Positions 12,301 through 21,307 of a stretch of DNA of 64,000 bases are shown here, in pieces. Made by a program: the position numbers and the translations under genes. Position 1 is the first letter of the stretch. The number at the start of each line of letters is the position of its first letter. The stretch lies in assembly GCF_039555335.1 (NCBI RefSeq), contig NC_092628.1, positions 95,925,782 to 95,989,781 of the forward strand, in the 5' to 3' direction. This stretch comes from Amphiura filiformis (Eukaryota; Echinodermata; Ophiuroidea; Amphilepidida; Amphiuridae). The notes beneath the pieces are model-generated. The model made no database searches and was not told the origin of the DNA. It saw only the letters and a list, made by a program, of their open reading frames with translations.

Positions 12301-14089
12301 TTCATTCTTAATTACATTTTGACTTAAAGATGAAACCTTTATGTGATTTGTCTCACTCTTGCGATACTCATTTTTGACGCCCTGTCCACTATTTTGATCA
12401 ATTTTAATTAGATCAACCCTGACATAAAGGGAGTAGTGGGTGGGAAAAATGTTACGTTCACTCTGTATGCTTGACTGACATAGAATGAGTCCTTTAATAG
12501 CGACAAACTAGCGCTGCGGACCTGGCCGCGAAACTATCACATGACTTCACTACGGAAGGCAATTTCAGTCGAAACTATCACGACTTCACTACGGAAGGCA
12601 ATTTCAGTCGCGAGATAATTTGATCTTTTATTCGACGAGCGAATTAAACTGCATTTTGAATAAAATAAACGAGTTTTGTCTATTTTGTACTGTAAAATTG
12701 GGTAAAAAGTCATTTTTGATTGTTAATGATGTGAAATTTTGGGCGCTCCCTTACAAAATCATCCCATTTTTGACATTGCCAACACCGAATGACCCCCTTT
12801 TTTCTGAAAATTTCTACAATGATAGACCCCTAGTTTCGTACGCTGGTGGGCACAGGTACGTCACTTTCATATTCGAGTACCCCCCCGGAATTGGTTATAA
12901 GAAGATTCATAACAATAGGGTTCTAGTGACGTTCATTTGACATTTGTAGCCGTGTGTCTGATACTTATTTGTTCGTTTGTTTAATCTTTTTTTCAGTCAA
13001 CTATTAGAATAGAAGGAGACAAGTTAGTACACACCGAAAAACCGGCCAGTGGGGATGGAAAGATCCCTTCATACACATGGGAAATCAAAGACAATAATGA
13101 TCTCCATATAGTAAGTAGGGCTATATGAATATACCGTAAAACCTCGTCGACAAGCTTATAGAGTGCTTCTGATGAAAGCTAATTCAGCTAAATTAATCCA
13201 AGCGCCTTTAAGGAGTTTGAGCAAATAAATTACAGATCCAAGCATAATACAAGCAAGTATTGTTGTAAGACCAATATATTGTATTGGCATATTTACATAA
13301 TCATGTATCGTATCAATAATTTAGCTTTCATCAAAAACACTATATATGCTTGTAGACGAGGTTTTAACCTACTTATTGTTTATTCTCTCGTAAACTAATC
13401 GTATATGTTCATCAAATGTGAAAACAGAATGGCTATGGCAATGATTTTTCTTGTACATCAGGGTTTATTCAATTCAAGTAGGCTTATTGTGCTGGTAATA
13501 CAGTGTGTGTCTCAAAAAATGTTTTTTTCTTCTTCTTTCTACTAGTACAAAAAGGACGTCGAACATATCATTGGCTGTGTGTAGCATGATGTCGGCCAAG
13601 TCAGAATTCCTTTTTTTCTATGTGATTTAGAACTTTTACCAAAATTCATATGGTCCAATTTCTACACATTGAGCTAACAGAAAAATGTCACAATTTTAGA
13701 TATTTTTTTCGACTAGAACAAAAGGGATACGAAATTATTTTTCTTGGGCATGTGTAGCATGATGTCGGACAGGTCAGGATTTATTTTCTTTTTTTTAAAT
13801 GTGATTTAGAACTTTTACCAAAATTCTGTTTCATGTGGTCCAATTTCTATACAGTGAGCTAATACTATAAGAAGTTTAGTATACGGAAAGTGGACATACT
13901 AGAATTTTTATCTCATCATATCTTTGAATGTAGATTCCGAAACATTGATGACATGATGATGTTGTTTTCGGTGTTTTTAAGGCATAATATTTTGCCAATT
14001 TTTAATTATTTATGCCATTGTTTTCATTTTCCCAGACATATGAATTGGAAGGTGTGATATGCAACAGAGAGTACAAGCGACTGAAGTAA
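6365..14089 (+). CDS. Fatty-acid-binding protein, type B, copy 1 (four exons)
   Basis: Exons are 6365-6440, 9338-9513, 12997-13110 and 14036-14089, with GT..AG introns and the same intron phases as A1, giving 139 residues. The N-terminus has GHYKMESSDNLEEFMKTL, close to the FABP signature except Leu where Phe/Tyr is usual. Exon 2 encodes GVNIVLRKIGMSSYP and a KDKTVDGRN turn typical of the family. The C-terminal R-E-Y keeps the Arg-x-Tyr ligand site, but the residue matching Arg106 appears to be Trp (SYTWEI versus TYVRDI in type A), suggesting a different ligand mode. Intron 1 (2.9 kb) and intron 2 (3.5 kb) are swollen by mobile elements; intron 2 is only 0.5 kb in B2. Confidence 0.9.
6922..7298. 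mobile_element. hAT-type MITE, 377 bp, copy 1
   Basis: Ends CAGAGGATGATTTAAG and CTTAAATCATCCTCTGG are flanked by the 8-bp duplication CAATCACT (6914-6921, 7299-7306). Removing it restores the mariner arm sequence GTGCAATCACTGGTCC seen in the opposite arm. A second copy of equal length is at 23740-24116. Confidence 0.85.
7327..7780. mobile_element. TTAA-flanked MITE, 454 bp
   Basis: TTAA at 7323-7326 and 7781-7784 flanks roughly 40-bp inverted ends starting TAGGTAAATTTTCACGGGAA, with one or two mismatches. The target preference is that of piggyBac-type transposases. It sits in the left arm of the fold-back mariner. Confidence 0.8.
8549..8695. mobile_element. PIF/Harbinger-like MITE, 147 bp
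   Basis: Inverted ends GGGACCGTTCACAAACAC with about 45 bp of complementarity are flanked by TAA on both sides (8546-8548, 8696-8698). The B2 intron 1 is colinear on both sides but lacks the element (near 26832-26846), so it inserted in B1 after the B duplication. A partial copy ends at 15579. Confidence 0.75.
10292..11139. repeat. GATGACCCC minisatellite element, copy 1
   Basis: It opens with GATGGACGGCGGTTCTCGG and GATGCCTCCACC and closes with GGTGGAGGCATAA, so the ends are inverted copies. Between them about six degenerate units of roughly 100 bp contain ATTTGACCTNAGATGACCCC, AAATTTGGCTCTAAATG and CACCAAGTTTCATGCCCAT. The 3' part has a GGACGGAAGGA patch. A second copy is at 61680-62857. 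Confidence 0.75.
11812..12296. repeat. Two diverged copies of a ~240-bp block
   Basis: The stretch from GACTGAAATTGCATAAATTG to TAGTCATACTATTACGCA recurs from about 12068 with many small differences (AATGGCACAAATTAAATC to TAGTCATACTATTATGCA). It lies inside the 9938-12888 insertion. Confidence 0.6.
12530..12611. repeat. Short tandem duplication (~40 bp x 2)
   Basis: GAAACTATCAC followed by GACTTCACTACGGAAGGC occurs twice in a row, with a 3-bp difference. Confidence 0.8.
13134..13366. mobile_element. Tc1/mariner-like MITE (CCGTAAAACC family), copy 1
   Basis: The left end TA-CCGTAAAACCTCGTC has an inverted partner GACGAGGTTTTA at the right, and the interior AGTGCTTCTGATGAAAGCT is mirrored by AGCTTTCATCAAAAACACT. 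It lies in B1 intron 3. The same place in B2 intron 3 (28190-28210) is uninterrupted. An intact relative is at 41857-42066. Confidence 0.75.
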
Positions 14090-14432
14090 GCTGCACGTTG
14101 ACGAAGAATCGACAAAATATCGATGGACATTCGATTGAGTATCGATGAACAATTATTGACGAAACAGACAGGCGACTTAGTTCTGACGTTGTAACATCAA
14201 TTATGTAATTTTTTTAAAATCATATTTTGGATTCTGAAAAGTGCAATGAGTTCATATTCTGCTTGAAAGAAATCAAATCAACGGATTTCCGAAAAATTAC
14301 CCAAGGTAATTTTGTCCCTCCATAGACACATAAATTTATTCCCATGATATTTTCAAATATTTGATTAATCATCAAATTTTAACACAGACGAATAAAAAAT
14401 ATTGGAAACTGCAGCACCGGGCAAGTAAACCA

Positions 14433-14438
14433 AATAAA
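14433..14438 (+). promoter_or_regulatory. Candidate poly(A) signal of B1
   Basis: AATAAA about 345 bases after the B1 stop, in a block (GAAACTGCAGCACCGGGCA then AACCAAATAAAAATTC) conserved after B2 at 29835-29840. Confidence 0.45.
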
Positions 14439-15141
14439 AATTCTCTTTAAAAGGAAATAGTCGATTATGCTACCTGCATGCAACGAAGGAGTTATATCCT
14501 TAATTTGAATGGAGTGTAAATATTGTGGTATAATATAAAGAAAACCATAATATATTTCACAAATATTTTTCTAACTAACGATCTCGGATTTCAGGCCCAA
14601 GACAAAAGAAGCAAAAATGCACCAAATGGTGCATCTTTTCAATAATGAAAATGCTTAGTAGTTTCATAGTTATAGTCGTCGATGATGTTGAAGTCTTGGA
14701 GTTAAGGGGCTTTATTTTTTTATACAAATCTATTCCAAAACATATATCAACCTCTGCGTCTGATAAAAGAATTAGTTGCTTCCACCTCATGACACACATT
14801 TTTTTTACTATTGCTTGAAGTTGATTTGTTTGTTATTGTTTTGTTAAATACATTTTTTTAATAAGAATAGTAATAGAAATCGTTTTAGTATAACTATTAA
14901 AATGATTTGTTATTTGTATGTTTATTTCTTTCATTTATTTTTATTTTCTCTCTTCCTTTCTTCTTCGATCTTAATTGTGTACTGCAACCCATACTATATA
15001 CTGCATCAACGCAATTGATTAGTCTTATCACGTTTATTCTGACAAATTTGCCAATATTTCTCAACACCCACCCACCACCCCTTACACTTATCCCTCGTTT
15101 AGTACGTTTCCGACTCATTCGGAGCTGTATAAAAGTTTCTA
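14439..15141. other. B1 downstream DNA, no gene seen
   Basis: AT-rich sequence, partly alignable with the DNA after B2 (30780-31075). That shared part includes GCTTAGTAGTTTCATAGTTATAG and AGTTGATTTNTTTNTTATT. The B duplication therefore extended about 1 kb past the coding region. Confidence 0.5.
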
Positions 15142-15366
15142 CCCAGTGAGCACGGTTGATGTATCAACGTTGAAGTTAACGTTAATTTGAAATTGACGTC
15201 GAAACAAAGTTTTCAACGTTGATGTGTGTCCGGGGTCAGTGTTGAGTTGAAGATGGACACGGATTTCAACATAGGTTAAAACAGGTCGAAATCAGGTTTA
15301 AGAACGTCAGCGTTGAATCAACGACGATTCGTGAACGTTAACTTGAAACCTCGGGTGGCCACTGGG
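15142..15366. mobile_element. MITE with CCCAGTG ends
   Basis: Ends CCCAGTGAGCAC and GTGGCCACTGGG are imperfect inverted repeats. The interior is rich in self-complementary CAACGTTGA and TTAACGTTAA motifs. Target duplication not clear. Confidence 0.55.
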
Positions 15367-15525
15367 TGAGGGCATTGTGGGCAAATTATTCTACTTCGAA
15401 GCTATTTAGATAGTTTGTATATTATGTAGAATAACCGTAGAGTTATGTATAGAATAAAATGGGCAGCTTTAGCGAAAATTTCAAAGAATTATATCTCAAC
15501 TGTGTATAATTGGCGAAAATTTTCG

Positions 15526-15579
15526 CGATGAAATTTTTTTGCATCAGGCCCCCCCTAACAAGTGTTTGTGAACGGTCCC
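15526..15579. mobile_element. Right-end remnant of the GGGACCGTTCAC MITE
   Basis: From GCGATGAAATTTTTTTGCATC to GAACGGTCCC it matches the right half of the element at 8549-8695, again followed by TAA. The left half is absent. Confidence 0.65.
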
Positions 15580-15638
15580 TAAGGCCCAAAAATATTGTTA
15601 CCCTATGTGGGGAAATGGGAAAGTTTATCCGACAATTA

Positions 15639-16110
15639 TGCATCGATATTCCTGACGTATGTAATCTCTTTGCCTGATTCCCCTGGTGCTGGTTTCTCTT
15701 TCTGGATTAATTTGCCATCTTCCAAATACATGTTATTCTGTGGTTTCAAAAAGAGACCATTCTATCACAATCCAGAAATAAATGGCAGTGGGGACCGTGA
15801 CCAGAAAATACTATATGCAGACAAACATTGTAGAAGTCTGCAGAACTATTTGTTTAGTACGAGTACTCATTGTTATGTGTCTTTCCATATTTAATTGACT
15901 ATTTTAGTATCTCCTCTCACACAAGTATTGAACCCGGGTTACTATTGAAATGATTTCCATATCCCGGGTCTTCTGTCTCCTGTCAAAACCATTTACAAGA
16001 ACAAATTGGCCAATGTTACATACAAATTCTTTACACACCCCATCCCCTACACATCCACCCTCCACCCCCACACACCCCATCCCGGCACTAAATACTCGCA
16101 TACAGAACCT
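15639..16110 (-). pseudogene. Inverted fragment of an FABP type A gene
   Basis: On the - strand, 15737 down to 15639 reads NNMYLEDGKLIQKEKPAP and on to YVRNIDA, then TAA. This is type A exon 3 with an intact AG acceptor, cut off before the conserved NGDLVV end and its splice donor. Upstream on the - strand (15740-16110) it matches A1 intron 2, including GAATTTGTAACATTGGCCAA-like text, the CCGGGATATGGAAA block and AGTACTCGTACTAAACAAA. No exon 1, 2 or 4 is found nearby. It resembles A1 more than A2 (MYLEDG versus ITLDGN). It lacks the A1 hAT MITE. A dead partial duplication placed head-on between B1 and B2. Confidence 0.85.
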
Positions 16111-16139
16111 AATACCCTTAAGGTTATACTAAACTTTGC

Positions 16140-17338
16140 AATGATCGATCCAGAATGAGACTGCATGTAGCCCCCTTTAAAATGATCTATTTCTGGAAAT
16201 AAATATCGTAGAGAGAAAACGCAAACTACGTCTAAAAGCTGAAAGTGTAAGGGTTATTATTATGCTTGAATTTTCCACTTGGCTCAAAAAGAAATGTACT
16301 TTTCAATCATTTCAATTTTTTTTCAATATCCGGAGCATCAAGATTTTTGGGAACACGGCCATAATTTCTCAGTGGAAGTGGCGATTTTGTTGGGAACTAC
16401 GACGCACATTACAAACAAGTCAATAAAAGAATGTGCATATTCATTCTTGATATTGCTTGTCTCGATTTGTTTTAGTAAGCTTACATGTTTGCCGAATTTG
16501 AAGTAAAATGGCCTCCACTTGTATGTCGTTTTGTAACCAGTAATAACAATTCCGTGCACGATTTCATAGACAAAATTCTGACCTACATTATTTCTATAAA
16601 CCCTCTTCTATATGCAGGTGCTATTTAAATTTTTATTTCGATAGCAGAAAATTGAGATATTTGCTATTTTTCCGACTCGCTGCTGTCAAATTGTCTAGTT
16701 TCGCGATAAAAAGATACAGCGAAATCAATTTTTTTAGAACCATTTCACCTCGTTTCGGCTTGTGCTTTGAAGTACAAACTTCAAAATTGATATAGTGATT
16801 CTATATTTCAAGCTGCGTCATACTGTGTTTTTCTTACCTCTGATTGTCGCTGCTCAAGGCCAAAATTCGAAATTTTTGGACAAAAGTGACACTCTCATTT
16901 TTTTTTTTTAAACACGCTGTTTACGTATACGACGGGCTCTATTTGCCCGTTAAAGTGGTGTTGCCGAGTTTGGATTTTAAAATATTTAGGTATTTTCTAG
17001 CTTAAAATCTAGCGCCAATGAACCTGGTGCATGGGAGGGAAAAATGTTGGGGGGGTAGTTAGGGCGCGAAAAAAATGTGCACATTTTCATGCTTGCTGCG
17101 CTTGCAACAGGTAGATATTTAGAAATCCATTTAAGGTATGGGTATGAAAATTGGGGATCCCAAAAAATTGGCATATAGGCCTAGGCCTATGCAAAGGGGG
17201 TGGGGCATTTTCAGCAGGCCAAGGGCGAGTGGGCACAAAAATTTGGCAGTCCAGGGGGTGCGGACAAGTGATTTTGGCTGGCCGAGACGGGAGGCAAGCG
17301 ATTTTTAGCGAGTCGCTTGGAAATGTTGGCTTATAATT
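16140..17338. other. B1-B2 intergenic DNA, no gene seen
   Basis: Short frames at 16279-16559 and 17151-17336 show no domain. The last 250 bases are G-rich runs with GGGCA and AGGCCTA words. Confidence 0.45.
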
Positions 17339-17589
17339 CAGGGTCGGATCCAGGAATTTTTGATAAAGGGGGCGCCTTTTGGTCGACGACGAAAAAAATG
17401 TGTTAAAGGGGGTTACCCCCTCGAAAACTCAACGGTTTTGGCCCATTGTTTGCTGTTCATGGCCGAATTTGTTCCTTTTTTTTGAATTTCTTACAATTCT
17501 GGTATTTTTAAGTTACCGGCGCCCTTTGCTAGGGAAAAAATAGAGGGGGCGCGCGCCGGCTGCGCCCCCCCCCCCTAAATCCGCCCCTG
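17339..17589. mobile_element. MITE with CAGGGNCGGATCCAGG-like ends
   Basis: The left end CAGGGTCGGATCCAGGAAT and the right end TAAATCCGCCCCTG are degenerate inverted repeats, with GGGGGCGCC and GGCGCCC inside each arm. Flanks share only TAATT, so the target duplication is unresolved. Confidence 0.5.
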
Positions 17590-18310
17590 TAATTAGTAGG
17601 CTAATACCGGTACTGATTGCACAGCCTTTTGATTTCGAGAACGCAATTTTTGGCAAGCCGGGGCCGGGGAGGGAATAAATTTTGGCATGTCGAAAGGGAG
17701 GAAGAATGACTTTACCTAGCACACATTAAAGGGGCATTTCGTGATCCACAACCTCATACAACCCCATAGGCCTACGTCCTTTCTCACAAGTTAAGATTTT
17801 TATACCACTCATCCCGCTCTGGCCACATGTTTAGGAATTTTCACGCAGATCAATTCGTTAAGCAATGGAAAATATTGCCAAATTTGAATTTCGTTTTAAA
17901 AGCCTACTCCCCATTAAAAAAAACACTAATTTTGGGGGGATTAAAAAAAAGTTCTGTAAAATGAAACAAAAGGCTGCCTCAATCTTAATTATTCATTTAA
18001 GGCCAGGCCTTCATTTCTGAAAATAGCGGGAGCTCAGTTAGTCCCTGTACTCAGGAGCTTGACAAGGAGCTCAATTATATAATATCAATATTAAACCATA
18101 GGAGCAGCTCAATAAATGCCATTGGTAAAATTATTAGGCCTACGATATTTTATTTGACTGTGATCCGTTTTAATAGGCTATATACACTTATATACCTTTA
18201 AAATTTCTAAAATTGGTGGAATTGAACAAGCTCTAAATTTCTCATACGTCCAGCATAACCAAGGGCAACTGGGGGTGGGTGGGAAAGCCCCCTAGCTATG
18301 GCCATACCCG

Positions 18311-18506
18311 TAGTGGCGGAACCAGAATTTTTTTTCGCGGGGCATGGGGGGAAGTGAATTTGAGACGGGGGCACTTGGAAATCATTGCACTAAATTGCCG
18401 CAAAAAGTGGAAAATTACATAATTGTGGGGATTTTGCCTAAAAACTGGGTGGGAAAGAAAAAATATTGGGGGAAATACTGCCCCCCCCCCCCTAGCGGCG
18501 CCACTG
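18311..18506. mobile_element. hAT-type MITE, relative of the one in A1
   Basis: Ends TAGTGGCGGAACCAGAATTT and TAGCGGCGCCACTG and an internal AAATTGCCGCAAAAA match the 3380-3585 element. Flanks CATACCCG and CATATCCA agree at six of eight positions, consistent with an aged 8-bp duplication. Confidence 0.65.
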
Positions 18507-21130
18507 CATATCCATCCATGATGCTAGAATGACGGAAGTTCTGGCGCTGAAATTCAATTTCAATATCACGAGTTTTTATCAGGGATTTTACCAAGGGAAG
18601 GCGATAGGTGTAGGATTTTGCTGATATACCAGGCAACCCGAGAAAGGAACTGAGGTGTGGCTAAATAAGGGAGTGTTCATTATAAATATTTGCCATTATC
18701 ATACTTTCGACGCCGAGAGCATAATTATTTGAAGCGTACATCAAATACTTTGCGTACATCGTGTCAGTCACATGGTCACATATTTTCTGTTGAAAGAGAA
18801 ACGCACATGTCTCTGATTTAATAGCTCGGGGATTCAGCTACTGCGCGCTGCGTGCTGGCCTGTTGTTGTCCCGGGTTGTCGAGTGGAAATGGAAAATTTA
18901 TGAATGAACTTCCGCAACTTTGCAACATCATCACGCAGCGGCGTAGCTGGGATTTTTTCCAGGAGGGGCAAGACTAGGCCCTATGGGGCGGGGCCCAAAT
19001 CCACCAAATTTCCCACTGGGGGCGGGGCCCAAATAGACAATTTTTGCCAGGCTTATTGATAATAATCGTATATGGTAGGCCTATTGAGCTGTATTGCATA
19101 TCGTTTGGATTCCCCATCTCTCTGCCCCTCCTCTCACCCTCTCTTTTTTTCCTTTTCCCCCCCTCTTGTAGTTGTAGCTACGCTACTGTCATCACGGTAG
19201 ACATACGCGGTAGCCTACAACTACAAGAAAGGTTTACAGACAAATATAGGTCTAGTAGGCTTATCAAAATGTTATATTTTTATATTTTCTGGTGGACTCG
19301 CGGAGAATATCATGTCATGGAGGTCCCGGCGCTGGGTTGGGGGGGGGGGGGGTCTCAAGGCATTTTGGTATGCCTACCCATGCTTGATTCCGGGAGGTTT
19401 TTTAGCAGGCCCGACCATTTTTTTTTTATAAAAACACCTCGGGCGGGTCTCTTCAAAACATTTGTACCGCGGGGATCAAAGTCACCCACATTTGGCCTAA
19501 TTTGACGCTTTTTTATTGGGCACTTTTGCCAAAATGCGCCCAAAAGTTGGTCTTCGCTGTAAACCCACCCATCATAGTCGTTGAAAAGGTAGGCCTACCC
19601 CAAAACTGTGGCACATCCACGAACCCGAGGGAGAGACCTCCGCGGGTAAAAACACACCTCTAGCGGGACCAGATTTATAATTTAAAATAGGCCTACATTT
19701 TGGAAGCCAGTCATCACGACAAAACGGGCCATGGTAGTGTTAATGGTATTATCACTTTGATTTTAGGCTTAAATGATGAGTGTAGGCCTATAAATTGCAA
19801 ATTTGCACACACCCCGGGGGAACCTTCTCAAGTTGGTTTGGGTAAGGATGTGAGGCTGTGACTCCGAAAAACTACGGTACGATTTTAAACCAAATTTGAA
19901 TAAAACAGACCCAAAATTGTATCAACTTTTGGACTGAAAGTTTTCGCAAATTTTACTTTTCGAGAAAATCATTGAAAAATACCCTTCTTAAACCTAATTT
20001 TCAAGACACCGAGGGTCAATAAAATCATGGCTAAAAATACAACAGAGTCTAAACTAAATGGCTGAAAATGCACCCCAAATCTGCCGCACATCACGACACC
20101 GTATTTCACCTTATAGATTTGAAAATTGTCGCAATAAAATAGGCCCGAACTTATCCCAAATTATCCCCGAAAAAATATTTTTTGCAGGTGAGGTTGGAGT
20201 CTTATTATTTTTATTCTCAGAGAGGATAGGGTTGATATTTTTAGCAGGGTACAGTTTGTCTTGTTTTTGTTTTTTTTTTTGACGTTGAAGTTCCAGATTC
20301 TTTTTTTCATATATTATTATTCATTTATTATTTATACCCTGTACGTGGGGAAAAAGACACACGACAGCTACAGAGAAGCCACGAAAAAACTCCTGTGAAG
20401 TGCATGAAAATGACCCGAAAATGTGCCAACCGAAACACCCGAACAGGAAGATAAAATAAAAAACAAAACCAAAAACCCAGGAAATTTCCCGAAATAAGTT
20501 TCAAATTCTTTGTCCCCACTAAAATATATTATGAACACTCCCTTATGAAGTCTGCCCTCTTCCGGCTATTCTGGTAGTAGGCGTTGACAATTACCTTACG
20601 CGATTACCATATTTTTGAAGCATGTTTGAACCCGATTTGTTCTCTATTCACATTTTTAACGTTGCAAGTAACATTTCAAGACCTCTATTTGTGACAGGTA
20701 TTTAATTATCTTGCTAGAGATGTGCCTAAAGTTGAAATTCAATATTTCGGATCGCAAAGATCGAGAGATATAAAGTTGCTGAATATCAGTTTAACACCAT
20801 GGATCATATGGGCGTCGTATATGAACGATTATGATAGCTAAGCAAAATGGCTGGGATACAGGTTGTATAAATACTACATGAATATTCATGAACTATACAG
20901 ATTCCATTCTTCTCTAATAATAAAGATGTCAATCACTCTCCTAGACGACAGTTGCTTGGCGCTTGTAAACAAATCGAATAATAGTGCTTGACAAGAGCTA
21001 AAAAAATAGGCTAAAAACACATTTTCACACATTTTTTCCGGATTTTTTATTTCACATGATAAGTAGACATATTTTCTTACGTATAAGGTAATAATATATT
21101 TTTCTGGAGGTAAAGCCCTTCAACACTTTG
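18507..21130. other. B1-B2 intergenic DNA, no gene seen
   Basis: A 153-codon open frame at 19044-19505 is dominated by C/T- and G-runs and shows no domain. Remnants of CAGCGGCGTAGC-type MITE ends occur near 18938. Nothing else is recognised. Confidence 0.4.
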
Positions 21131-21307
21131 TTTAACCTTAACTCATGTGGTATCTCCCAGAAGGAGGCGTATCAAAATGAAAGATAACATCATGGACCAT
21201 GTACAGTGACAATGAATAATTTTACAACTGATTTTAGTCATCAAACAAGATTGGTGCTTAAAGAATTCTGTACAAATTTTCAATTAATTTCACATTAATT
21301 TGCAACC
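21131..21307 (+). promoter_or_regulatory. Proximal promoter of FABP B2
   Basis: Conserved with 6190-6364: CATGTGGTATCTCCCAGAA, GAAAGATAACATCATGGAC, ATTTTACAACTGATTTTA-like text and a reversed CCAAT (GATTGGTGC), leading directly to the ATG. Confidence 0.55.

Larger units (their letters stand above)
9938..12888. mobile_element. 2.95-kb insertion with 8-bp target duplication in B1 intron 2
   Basis: The target duplication AATTGGTT lies at 9930-9937 and 12889-12896. Inverted ends begin CCGGGGGGG followed by a C- or T-ACTC block. B2 intron 2 is colinear up to a single AATTGGCT at 27961-27968 and has no insertion. The inside is a patchwork: GACCC-type low-complexity DNA, the minisatellite element at 10292-11139, a duplicated block at 11812-12296 and a short tandem duplication at 12530-12611. 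No transposase is readable, so it is a non-autonomous hAT-like carrier or a composite. Confidence 0.65.

Noticed and set aside
19044-19505. 153-codon open frame on the + strand.
   Set aside because: Composition is driven by C/T and G runs; no domain and no context of a gene.
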